Source of the DNA: Luteibacter aegosomaticola
GTDB taxonomy: Bacteria; Pseudomonadota; Gammaproteobacteria; Xanthomonadales; Rhodanobacteraceae
Length of the DNA: 64,000 nt
Assembly: GCF_023078475.1 (NCBI RefSeq)
Contig: NZ_CP095741.1
Span: 4,620,501-4,684,500 of the forward strand
Direction of reading: 5' to 3'
In this document: positions 19,575 to 27,140 of the stretch, piece by piece
How positions within the stretch are numbered: the stretch's first letter is position 1
Layout of the letters: the number at the start of each line of letters is the position of its first letter
Translations under genes and position numbers: made by a program
Notes under the pieces: generated by a model
Database searches by the model: none
What the model was told of the DNA's origin: nothing
Seen by the model: the letters and a program-made list of their open reading frames with translations, nothing else

Positions 19575-20054
19575 TTAGATGAGGCAGCCCGGGAGGCCGT
19601 CGTAGATGGAGACGTTGGTCATCGGCAGATTGGCGTGCAGCGGATCCTCACCCTTGATGAGTTCGTAGAACGACTCCACCGGGGTGTCCTTCGCCAGGAG
19701 GATCTTGCACTTGAACGTCTTGGCGGTGATCTGGACAGCGCCCGTGCGGTGGTTCACCGTGGCATGGCTGCCGGCGAAGGACCACAGGCACTGCTTGAGC
19801 GTGCCCTTGGCTGCTTCGACCGAGCAGCGCAGCTGCATCGGGCGCAGGTTGGCGAAGTCACCTTCGCAGAAGGTATCGCCGCAAATATTATCGAAGCCGG
19901 CATTGAGCCTTGCCTCGGCTTCGAAGAACCGATCCATGCCCGCTTCGGAAACGGGCCAGTCGGTGGCGTCGACAAAGCGATCGACGGAGGGGACCTGGGC
20001 GAAAGCGGATGCCGAGGCGGTGAGGAACAGTGCAGCGAGAGTGGTACGAAGCAT
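19575..20054 (-). CDS. Six-cysteine secreted protein of unknown function
   Basis: I do not recognise the family. The protein has 159 residues from ATG 20054, supported by AAGGAG eight bases upstream, with a signal peptide (MLRTTLAALFLTASASAFA, cut before QVPSV). The mature part is about 140 residues with exactly six cysteines (in ICGDTFC, LRCSV, KQCLW, FKCKIL and a near-terminal GCLI). This would allow three disulfides in the periplasm or outside. The arrangement and secretion suggest a small folded periplasmic protein. It follows a REP pair and is convergent with nothing; its nearest same-strand neighbour is the SnoaL-like secreted protein. Confidence 0.7.
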   Translation of the reverse strand: MLRTTLAALFLTASASAFAQVPSVDRFVDATDWPVSEAGMDRFFEAEARLNAGFDNICGDTFCEGDFANLRPMQLRCSVEAAKGTLKQCLWSFAGSHATVNHRTGAVQITAKTFKCKILLAKDTPVESFYELIKGEDPLHANLPMTNVSIYDGLPGCLI

Positions 20055-20156
20055 CGTTGTGGCTCCTTGGTTGAGGAGGGTCCATTTCAACGATTTCGCT
20101 TCGATACGTATGTCCGCCCAGGCCTACATCCGCGTAGCCATCTGGAGCGATTCTCT

Positions 20157-20222
20157 GTAGGAGCGAGCTTGCCCGCGATGGGGGCTGCCGCGAGCACCGA
20201 TCGCGCGCAAGCGCGCTCCTAC
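20157..20222. repeat. Inverted pair of REP palindromes (class B)
   Basis: GTAGGAGCGAGCTTGCCCGC begins at 20157 and its inverse (ending GCGCTCCTAC) covers 20200-20222. Together they can fold into one long hairpin between the divergent small secreted gene and the mgtA 3' end. The unit differs from the GTAGGAGCCCACC class elsewhere in the window but shares its first eight bases. Confidence 0.88.
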
Positions 20223-20247
20223 AAGAGCTGGGAACTGGCCCGCTGGC

Positions 20248-22869
20248 TTAGAGCCAGCGGTTGTAGCGGCGGATGTAGAGCGTCTTCACCAGCTGGGTGA
20301 GTACGCAGTACGACACCAGCGTGAGCGCCAGCCAGCCGAAGTACGCACCCGGCAGGGGCACCATGCCGATGCGCGCGCCCAGCCCGGAGAACGGGATGAG
20401 GATGCCGATGACCATGATCACGCCCGTCAGTGCCAGCACCGGCGCGGAAGCCACGCTGCGCAGGAACGGGATGCGACGGGTACGGATCATGTGAACCACC
20501 AGGGTCTGCGAGAGCAGGCCTTCGATGAACCAGCCCGACTGGAACAGCGACTGGTGGGCCACGTCGTGGGCACCGAACACATGCCACATCAGCCAGAACG
20601 TCGTGATGTCGAACACCGAGCTGACCGGGCCGATCCAGACCATGAAGCGGCCAATGTCACCGGCATCCCACTTGCGCGGCGTGCGCAGGTATTCCTCGTC
20701 CATGCGATCGAACGGGATGGACAGCTGCGACAGGTCGTACAGCAGGTTCTGCACCAGGATCTGCAGCGGCAGCATGGGCAGGAACGGCAGGAAAGCACTC
20801 GCCACCAGCACGCTGAACACGTTGCCGAAGTTCGAGCTGGCGGTCATCTTGATGTACTTCATGATGTTGCCGAAGGTGACGCGGCCTTCAAGGACGCCCT
20901 CCTCCAGCACCATGAGGTTCTTTTCGAGCAGGATGATGTCCGCCGATTCCTTGGCGATATCGGTGGCGGTATCCACCGAGATGCCCACGTCCGCATCGCG
21001 GAGTGCCGGTGCGTCGTTGATGCCATCGCCGAGGAAGCCCACGGTATGGCCCTTGCGCTGCAACGCCTTGACCACGCGCGCCTTCTGCACCGGCGACATC
21101 TTCGCGAAGATGGTGGTGGTGTCCACCATGGCATCCAGCGCGTCATCGTCCAGCAGTTCGATATCGCGGCCTAGCGCGGTGCCCGCGATATCCAGGCCCA
21201 CTTCCGCGCAGATCTTCTTGGTCACGGCCTCGTTATCGCCCGTGATCACCTTCACCGCGACACCGTGATGGTTCAGCGCGCGGATGGCGGTGGCGGCTGA
21301 ATCCTTCGGCGGGTCGAGGAAGGCCAGGCAGCCCACGGCGGTGAGGCCCGATTCGTCGGCCACGCCATAGGCGCGCTCGGCGATCGGGTCGCGGCGCACG
21401 GCCACGACCAACACGCGCAGGCCATCCTCGTTGAGGCGGCGGGTCATCGCGCGGATCTCGGCACGCTTCTCTTCGGTCATCGGCTCGACAACGCCGCCAA
21501 TGCGCGCCTCGGTGCAGATGGCGAGCATTTCTTCCACGGCGCCCTTGCAGATCACCAGCTGCTCGTACTCGCCATCGGTGACCACCACCGACATGCGGCG
21601 GCGCTGGAAGTCGAACGGGATCTCATCGACGATGCGGAAACGGTGCGCGATGGTTTCCAGATCGCGGTGGGTGAGCACCGCCTTGTCCATGAGGTTGCGC
21701 AGACCCGTCTGGAAGCGGCTGTTGAGGTAACCCCATTCCAGGGCCTCGTCGGAATCATCGCCGTCGAGATCGACGTGGCGCTCGAGCACGATCTTGTCGA
21801 GGGTGAGCGTGCCGGTCTTGTCCGTGCACAGCACGTCCATAGCACCGAAGTTCTGGATGGCGTTGAGGCGCTTCACCACCACCTTGCGCTTGGACATGGC
21901 GATGGCGCCCTTGCCCAGGTTGGCGGTAACGATCAGCGGCAACATCTCCGGCGTGAGGCCCACGGCGACCGAGAGGCCGAACATGAAGGCTTCGAGCCAA
22001 TCGTGCTTATCGAAGCCGTTGATGACGAAAACGATCGGCACCATCACCGCCATGAAGCGGATCAGCAGCCAGCTAACCGAGGAAATGCCCTTGTCGAAGC
22101 TCGTCTGCACGCGCTCGCCGGACAGCGTGCGCGCCAGCGAACCCAGGTAGGTACGCGCGCCCGTGGCAAGCACCACCGCGGTGGCGGTGCCCGAAACCAC
22201 GTTGGTGCCCATGTAGCAAACGGTGGGCAGGTCGAGGGGACCACCGCTTTCGCTGGCGGAGGCCCCATGAGGCGCGGCCTTTTCCACCGGGATGGATTCA
22301 CCGGTGAGGATGGCCTGCGAGATGAAGAGATCCTTCGCCGTGATCAGGCGAAGGTCGGCCGGGATCATGTCGCCGGCGCCGAGATGGACGATGTCGCCCA
22401 CCACGAGTTCTTCGACCGGCACTTCGATACGCTCGGCGTGGCCATCTTCGGCGCGCCGCGTGACGGACGCGGTATTGCGCACCATCGCCTTCAGCTTTTC
22501 GGCCGCCTGCGAGGAACGGTACTCCTGGGTGAACGACAGCAGCACGCTGATGCCGACCATCACTGCGATGATGGTCGGGCCAGTGAAATCATCGTCGGTG
22601 AACAGCTGCACCACCGCGAGCACCAGCAACACGATGATGAACGGGTTTTTGAAGGCATGCAGCAGCTGGATCGACCAGTGCGGCGGCTTCTCGTGCCCTA
22701 CCTCGTTCACGCCATCGCGATCGAGGCGCTCGGCGATGGCTTCTTCGTCGAGGCCATCGATGCGGGAATCCAGCGCGCGCAGCAGCTCATCCGCCGGACG
22801 GAAAGCGTCGGCAGTCGCGTTGGTAAAGGTTTTTGCGGCGACACTCGCCGGCGAGGTGTGGATCTTCAT
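20248..22869 (-). CDS. mgtA: Magnesium-translocating P-type ATPase (MgtA/MgtB)
   Basis: This inner-membrane P3-type ATPase imports Mg2+. Its 873 residues are close to the family norm. The actuator domain has LTGESIPVEK. The phosphorylation site is in DVLCTDKTGTLTLDKI (about residue 350). The hinge region shows GFLGDGINDAPALRDADVGISVDTATDIAKESADIILLEKNL, here quoted in its recognised parts: GDGINDAP and DTATDIAKESADIILL. The latter is characteristic of Mg2+ ATPases. The C-terminal spans are complete (NLLYDLSQLSIPFD). Upstream lie a 58-codon ORF and an unusually long paired leader on the same strand, which suggests Mg2+- or translation-linked control as in other mgtA leaders. No mgtC is present nearby. 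Confidence 0.93.
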   Translation of the reverse strand: MKIHTSPASVAAKTFTNATADAFRPADELLRALDSRIDGLDEEAIAERLDRDGVNEVGHEKPPHWSIQLLHAFKNPFIIVLLVLAVVQLFTDDDFTGPTIIAVMVGISVLLSFTQEYRSSQAAEKLKAMVRNTASVTRRAEDGHAERIEVPVEELVVGDIVHLGAGDMIPADLRLITAKDLFISQAILTGESIPVEKAAPHGASASESGGPLDLPTVCYMGTNVVSGTATAVVLATGARTYLGSLARTLSGERVQTSFDKGISSVSWLLIRFMAVMVPIVFVINGFDKHDWLEAFMFGLSVAVGLTPEMLPLIVTANLGKGAIAMSKRKVVVKRLNAIQNFGAMDVLCTDKTGTLTLDKIVLERHVDLDGDDSDEALEWGYLNSRFQTGLRNLMDKAVLTHRDLETIAHRFRIVDEIPFDFQRRRMSVVVTDGEYEQLVICKGAVEEMLAICTEARIGGVVEPMTEEKRAEIRAMTRRLNEDGLRVLVVAVRRDPIAERAYGVADESGLTAVGCLAFLDPPKDSAATAIRALNHHGVAVKVITGDNEAVTKKICAEVGLDIAGTALGRDIELLDDDALDAMVDTTTIFAKMSPVQKARVVKALQRKGHTVGFLGDGINDAPALRDADVGISVDTATDIAKESADIILLEKNLMVLEEGVLEGRVTFGNIMKYIKMTASSNFGNVFSVLVASAFLPFLPMLPLQILVQNLLYDLSQLSIPFDRMDEEYLRTPRKWDAGDIGRFMVWIGPVSSVFDITTFWLMWHVFGAHDVAHQSLFQSGWFIEGLLSQTLVVHMIRTRRIPFLRSVASAPVLALTGVIMVIGILIPFSGLGARIGMVPLPGAYFGWLALTLVSYCVLTQLVKTLYIRRYNRWL

Positions 22870-23026
22870 GGCTCGCTACCTGTCCGCAGAGGGGACCGAT
22901 GGGCGCGAGCGGCTTGCGGCCGCGGTTAGCCGAAAGCAGGCGCGCCGGCTCGGGGCCGACGTACGGGATTCTGGTTGGATGTGACGATGGACCGCGAGAG
23001 CGGCGTCGTAGTGTCTATGTCGCTGT

Positions 23027-23203
23027 TCATGATTGCGGCAGTTTGCCGTCCAGCGGTTTCAGAACGCTTTCAACCACGTCGAGCGAACGCGGCACGGTGA
23101 TCGTGCGCTTGGCCGGCTGAGCGGCGTTGCGGCGGCGGGCGAGTGCGAATGCGAGACGGCGCCCGAACATGCGCGGGGTGGTCTTGTCGAGCTGGAGATT
23201 CAT
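23027..23203 (-). CDS. 58-aa basic small ORF in the mgtA leader
   Basis: ATG 23203 is preceded by GAGGATTGAGCC, a good ribosome site, and the frame closes with TGA at 23029-23027. The product is 58 residues with an Arg-rich N-terminal half (MFGRRLAFALARRRN) and a C-terminal half with VPRSLDVVESVLKPLDGKLP. It lies 157 bases upstream of mgtA on the same strand, after a structured leader. It could be a regulatory leader peptide or a small protein co-expressed with the transporter. Leader ORFs of other mgtA genes are shorter and Pro-rich, so no homology is claimed. Confidence 0.5.
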   Translation of the reverse strand: MNLQLDKTTPRMFGRRLAFALARRRNAAQPAKRTITVPRSLDVVESVLKPLDGKLPQS

Positions 23204-23221
23204 GGCTCAATCCTCGAATAA

Positions 23222-23364
23222 CGGTAGCTCACGGCTACCGACGAGGAGAGCCGGACTTTCCCTAGTAGGAGAAAGCGCCGGCCGACCGGGTACGGTCGCC
23301 GCGGGCGATGTGGTTTTCGAACGCCGGAACCCGAAGCGTGCGGGAGCCGGCGCGTGTACTAGGG
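23222..23364 (-). promoter_or_regulatory. Structured 5' leader of the mgtA transcript
   Basis: Two co-axial inverted repeats enclose about 80 bases. CCCTAGT (23260-23266) pairs with ACTAGGG (23358-23364), and GCGCCGGC (23275-23282) pairs with GCCGGCGC (23346-23353). A separate perfect hairpin CGGTAGC/GCTACCG (23222-23240) sits just before the small-ORF ribosome site. The pattern differs from the M-box aptamer as I know it. A Mg2+-sensing role is inferred from the downstream transporter. Confidence 0.5.
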
Positions 23365-23458
23365 TAAACGTCCATATGCCTGGATAAGCTAAGGAGGGTG
23401 CTGCCCGGCGAGACCAGCCCGGGGAGCCGGTTAATTGTCGCGCCGCAGCGCAAAAGGG

Positions 23459-24367
23459 TCAAGCCGGGAGTGGCCAGTTTTCGGCAATGCCGGCCTCGTA
23501 TTCGGAAGCCTCGGCCAGCAGCCATTCACGCAGGCGGGCAAAGCCCCCATGCGACTCGGAGCGCTTGGGATAGACGAGGTAATAGGCCTCGGTCACGCGC
23601 ATCCGCTCCTTGCACAACACCGTCAGCGCGCCGCATTCGATCAACGAGCGGGCCATGACGAGGCGGCCCAGCGCCACGCCCAGGCCCTCGAGCACGGCGC
23701 GCTGGAGATGCTCGGTGTTATCGAACCGAGCCACATAGCGGGAGGGCAGCGGCATGCCAAATTGCTCGGCCCAGTCGTTCCACCGGCCCGAGGGGTCACC
23801 CAGCAGCGGCCAGCCCTTCAACGAGGTATCGGGCAGGCCACCCATCTTGCGGACCAGCGAGGGGCTGGCGATGGGGACGATGAATTCGCCGAACAGGCGC
23901 TCGGCCTTCGTGCGCGGCCAGGCACCCAGGCCATAGCGGAACGCGGCATCGATCGCCGGCTCGCGGTCGAAATCGACCAGGCCCACCTGGGAATGCAGGC
24001 TCAGCTCGATCTCGGGATGGGCGGCCACCAGCTTGGGCAGGCGCGGGACCAGCCAGCTGGACGCTACCGAAGGCAAGGTACTGAGCGTCACCGAATCCTG
24101 ATGCCGGCCCTGGAAACGGCCGAGCGCATGCTCGATCCCCTCGAAGTGGTGGCCAATGGCCTCGAGCAGGTTGGCGCCATCGGCGGTCAGGGTCACGCCG
24201 CGCGGGCCGCGATCGAACAGGGAGCGGCCGAGGCGCTCCTCCAGGTTGCGGATCTGGTGGCTGAGCGCGCTGACGGTCAGGTTCAACTGCTCGGCGGCGC
24301 GCGCCAGCTTGCCCGTCCTGGCGACGAGCACGAACCCCTGCAAAAGCCCGAGCGGAAGACGGGACAC
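23459..24367 (-). CDS. LysR-family transcriptional regulator (GcvA-like)
   Basis: I start at GTG 24367, with GAGGG upstream, giving 302 residues; the frame is open 21 codons further but without a ribosome site. The N-terminal helix-turn-helix shows LQGFVLVARTGKLARAAEQLNLTVSALSHQIRNLEERLG in standard LysR order: the segment AAEQLNLTVSALSHQIRNLE is the recognition part. RGVTLTADGANLL closes the DNA-binding region. The rest is the periplasmic-binding-protein-like effector domain, with LFGEFIVPIASPSL typical of the GcvA/AmpR branch. It is divergent from a small Cys-tailed gene 125 bases away, the classic LysR arrangement, so that gene and the aldo/keto reductase beyond it are likely targets. Confidence 0.88.
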   Translation of the reverse strand: MSRLPLGLLQGFVLVARTGKLARAAEQLNLTVSALSHQIRNLEERLGRSLFDRGPRGVTLTADGANLLEAIGHHFEGIEHALGRFQGRHQDSVTLSTLPSVASSWLVPRLPKLVAAHPEIELSLHSQVGLVDFDREPAIDAAFRYGLGAWPRTKAERLFGEFIVPIASPSLVRKMGGLPDTSLKGWPLLGDPSGRWNDWAEQFGMPLPSRYVARFDNTEHLQRAVLEGLGVALGRLVMARSLIECGALTVLCKERMRVTEAYYLVYPKRSESHGGFARLREWLLAEASEYEAGIAENWPLPA

Positions 24368-24491
24368 GTGAATTTCCCTCAAGTCCGGGTTGCAAACATA
24401 TCGCTTTTTCACGGGGCGCGGGAAGTCCAACCTTTAGCCATCTACAAGTCGCAGCAACCTGCGGCTGGGCGGTCCGACGAGGAGGGGTGTC

Positions 24492-24710
24492 ATGGCTTCA
24501 ATCTTTACCGGCCTGGCTTTCATGCACGGCCACATCGTGAACAAGGAACTGATCCTGGCACTCGGCGGCCCCGACGCCGACCGCGGGGTAGCAAGCCCTG
24601 CCAGGAGCGCGCTTGCGAGCGATACCTCCAAGCCACGGAAGCGTCAGGCAGAGGCCTCATCCCTCAAGGTCCCCGTGGGCTGCTGCAACCCTGACGCTGC
24701 CTGCTGCTGA
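24492..24710 (+). CDS. Small protein with Cys-rich C-terminus, divergent from a LysR regulator
   Basis: This 72-residue ORF has a very strong ribosome site (GAGGAGGGG, six bases before ATG). The N-terminus MASIFTGLAFMHGHIVNKEL is mildly hydrophobic, without a clear signal peptide. The middle is polar and basic (SKPRKRQAEAS), and the C-terminus is VPVGCCNPDAACC with four cysteines in two pairs. I do not recognise the family. The tail could bind metal or be a precursor core peptide; no maturation enzyme is next to it. About 76 bases later begins an aldo/keto reductase on the same strand. Translation is likely given the start signals. Confidence 0.6.
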   Translation: MASIFTGLAFMHGHIVNKELILALGGPDADRGVASPARSALASDTSKPRKRQAEASSLKVPVGCCNPDAACC

Positions 24711-24786
24711 GGCTCATCGTCGCGGTTGACGTGCCTGCCACCTTGCGTGGGTCATCATGGGACTTTCGCCCTCTGGAGACCCACGC

Positions 24787-25734
24787 ATGAAGCTACGTAA
24801 CCTCGGCCGCTCGTCGTTGCAGGTCGCACCCCTGGCCTTTGGTGGCAACGTATTCGGCTGGAGCGCCGACGAGGCGCGCTCCTTCGAGTTGCTGGACGCG
24901 TTCGTCGATCACGGCTTCAACCTGATCGACACGGCCGACGTGTACTCCGCGTGGGTCGAAGGCAACGAAGGCGGCGAATCCGAGGCCATCATCGGCCGCT
25001 GGCTCCAACAGAGTGGCAAGCGCGACAAGGTAGTGATCGCTACCAAGGTCGCCAAGTGGCCGCGCTACCCAGGCCTCTCGCCGACCAACATCCGCGAAGC
25101 CGTGGAAGATTCGCTGCGCCGCCTGCAGACGGACTACATCGACCTCTACCAGGCGCATGCGGACGACCCCAAGGTTCCGCTGGAAGAGACGCTGCGCGCG
25201 CTCGATGATCTGGTGAAGGCCGGCAAGGTACGTGTCATTGGCGCGTCGAACTACAGCGCTGCGCGTTTCGCCGATGCGCTGAAGACGAGCGAAGCCAAAG
25301 GCCTCGCCCGCTATGAATCCATGCAGCCGGAATACAACCTGATGGATCGCAAGGCCTTCGAAGAAGGCCTGCAGCCGCTCTGCGTGGAACAGAACGTCGG
25401 CGTCATCAGCTACTACTCGCTCGCGAGCGGCTTCCTCAGCGGCAAGTACCGCAGCGAGGCCGACCTGGCCAAGAGCAAGGCGCGGGCGCCGAAGGTGAAG
25501 GCGTACCTCAATGAGCGCGGCATGCGCGTGCTCGCGGCACTCGATCAGGTCGCCGAAGCGCACGGCGTCACGCCGGCGCAGGTGTCGCTGGCGTGGGTCA
25601 TGGCGCAGCCGTCGATCGCCGCCGCCATTGCGAGTGCGACCACGGTTGAACAGCTGAACGATATCGCCGCGTCCACGGCCCTGGCGCTTACACCGGCGGA
25701 ACTTGCTTCCCTGTCACAGGCCAGCGCGGACTAG
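24787..25734 (+). CDS. Aldo/keto reductase
   Basis: This cytosolic NADPH-dependent oxidoreductase of the AKR TIM-barrel family has 315 residues. ATG 24787 is supported by GGAG nine bases upstream and matches the family start (MKLRNLGRSSLQVAPLAFGG). The catalytic tetrad is visible: Asp and Tyr in LIDTADVYS, Lys in VIATKVAKW, and His in YQAHADD. SNYSAARF and the C-terminal nucleotide-binding part (AAIASATTVEQLNDIAAS) are also typical. Substrate cannot be named; this subgroup includes general aldehyde reductases and oxidative-stress proteins. A LysR regulator upstream and a small Cys-tailed gene are its context. Confidence 0.9.
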   Translation: MKLRNLGRSSLQVAPLAFGGNVFGWSADEARSFELLDAFVDHGFNLIDTADVYSAWVEGNEGGESEAIIGRWLQQSGKRDKVVIATKVAKWPRYPGLSPTNIREAVEDSLRRLQTDYIDLYQAHADDPKVPLEETLRALDDLVKAGKVRVIGASNYSAARFADALKTSEAKGLARYESMQPEYNLMDRKAFEEGLQPLCVEQNVGVISYYSLASGFLSGKYRSEADLAKSKARAPKVKAYLNERGMRVLAALDQVAEAHGVTPAQVSLAWVMAQPSIAAAIASATTVEQLNDIAASTALALTPAELASLSQASAD

Positions 25735-25747
25735 GCCTCAGTGACGT

Positions 25748-25876
25748 GCCGACGGTGCACCCGGCCAATGCCTGGGTCGCCGTCGGCATTGGCCGACATC
25801 ACGCCTCGGCTAACGCCGACAGAGCACACCGCGCGTGCCCCCGATCATGTCGTGCCGGAATGTCCGGCACGACATG
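25748..25876 (+). repeat. Set of strong hairpins between aldo/keto reductase and esterase genes
   Basis: GCCGACGG (25748-25755) can pair with CCGTCGGC (25780-25787), while GGCCAATGCC (25763-25772) can pair with GGCATTGGCC (25785-25794). The two share 25785-25787 and are mutually exclusive. Downstream, CATGTCGTGCCGG (25846-25858) pairs perfectly with CCGGCACGACATG (25864-25876) around a 5-base loop, ending 10 bases before the probable GTG start of the esterase. No U-run follows, so a simple terminator is unlikely. Confidence 0.7.
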
Positions 25877-25886
25877 GATTGTTCTC

Positions 25887-27116
25887 GTGAAGCACAAGCA
25901 ACGCTTTCTCCGCACCGCTTTGGCACTGGCCGCCATGGCCGCAGCTGGCACCTCGCTCGCTGCCGAAACCACCACGCAGCTTCGCTGCTATTACCGCCTG
26001 GCCAGTGATCCCGCCGGGACGGCAACAAACCACGTACAGCCCGACGATAAGTTGCCGGGCTACTGGGGCGGTGGCAGCGTCATGCCCTCGCGCAGCATGT
26101 TCTACACCGACGCGTCGCCCAACGACGTACGGGCGGCATGCGCCGCCGCCGTGGCAAAGGCACCCGACGCCGCCGGCCCGGCCATGATCCGCGTGGCTGA
26201 CGGTAAGCGCAGCTACAACCACGAGATATGGTTCAACGAGCCGCCGCGTTCCGGCCAGCCCCTCGAGCGCATCGTGGCGTTTGGCGACAGCCTGACCGAC
26301 ACCGGCAACATGTTCAATGAATCGCAGTGGAAGCTGCCCGGCAGTTCATGGCACACGGGCCACTTCACCAACGGTTCCACCTGGGTCGAATACCTCGCCG
26401 CACGCACCGGCCTGCCGCTGAACACCTGGGCCGTCGGCGGTGCCCAGGCCACGGACGTGTATCTGGGTGCGCTACGCGGCATTGGCAGCCAGGTGGAGTC
26501 CTTCCTGGACTATGCAAAGCACGCCCGTGACTACGACCCGTCGAAGACGATGTTCACCTTCCTCATCGGCGGCAACGATTTCGTCAACGACGGCAAGACC
26601 GGCGAAGAAGTGGCCAGATCCGAAGAAGCTGCCATCCGCCGCCTGATCGACGCGGGCGCGCGCCACATCCTGCTTGTGACACTACCCGACCTGTCGAGCG
26701 CACCCACCTTCCGCATGGGCCGTAAAGATGCGGGCGATGTGTTCAAGCGTGTCGCGATCTATAACCACGAACTTGGCCGCATGGCGAAACGCCTGGCCAG
26801 CGGAACCCCGGCCAGGATCGAGCTGCTCGATGGCGCGGCGCGTTTCAACGAGGTGCTCGCCACGCCGCGCAAATTCGGCTTTACCAACGTCACCGACAGC
26901 TGCCTGAAGATCGATGCCGAAACCGCGACAAACTACATGACCGCGCATCCGCTTCGCAGCGCCTGCGATCCAAGTACCAACCTGTTCTGGGACACGCTAC
27001 ACCCGACCACGCGCATGCATGCGCTGATGGCCGGCTGGGCACTGGAGGCCACGTCGCGGGCATGGGGGATCCGTTGCCCGAACGAATCCAACGGCACCTG
27101 CCAGCCAGCACGATGA
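25887..27116 (+). CDS. Secreted GDSL/SGNH-family esterase or phospholipase (copy 1)
   Basis: The frame is open from 25746, but a signal peptide begins at GTG 25887 (KHKQRFLRTALALAAMAAAG, cut near SLAAE), so I use that start; its ribosome site is weak. The mature protein of about 385 residues has an N-terminal extension with RCYYRLA and YNHEIWF, then the SGNH blocks. The Ser is in IVAFGDSLTDTGN, the Gly in WAVGGAQ, the Asn in IGGNDF and the Asp/His in DTLHPTTR. FGDSLTDTGN and the layout resemble thermolabile-haemolysin/PlaA-type lipases, which act on phospholipids or lipid esters outside the cell. It is followed 24 bases later by a paralogue. Confidence 0.85.
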   Translation: MKHKQRFLRTALALAAMAAAGTSLAAETTTQLRCYYRLASDPAGTATNHVQPDDKLPGYWGGGSVMPSRSMFYTDASPNDVRAACAAAVAKAPDAAGPAMIRVADGKRSYNHEIWFNEPPRSGQPLERIVAFGDSLTDTGNMFNESQWKLPGSSWHTGHFTNGSTWVEYLAARTGLPLNTWAVGGAQATDVYLGALRGIGSQVESFLDYAKHARDYDPSKTMFTFLIGGNDFVNDGKTGEEVARSEEAAIRRLIDAGARHILLVTLPDLSSAPTFRMGRKDAGDVFKRVAIYNHELGRMAKRLASGTPARIELLDGAARFNEVLATPRKFGFTNVTDSCLKIDAETATNYMTAHPLRSACDPSTNLFWDTLHPTTRMHALMAGWALEATSRAWGIRCPNESNGTCQPAR

Positions 27117-27140
27117 CATGACGCAAGATAAGGACATCAC

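Noticed and set aside
23204..23458. Known M-box (ykoK) Mg2+ riboswitch upstream of mgtA
   Set aside because: The conserved M-box blocks I know are not visible; the region is structured but reported only as an unassigned leader.
25763..25794. Intrinsic terminator for the aldo/keto reductase gene
   Set aside because: The 10-bp stem is perfect but no T-run follows, and it overlaps a competing stem; it is reported as a hairpin set.
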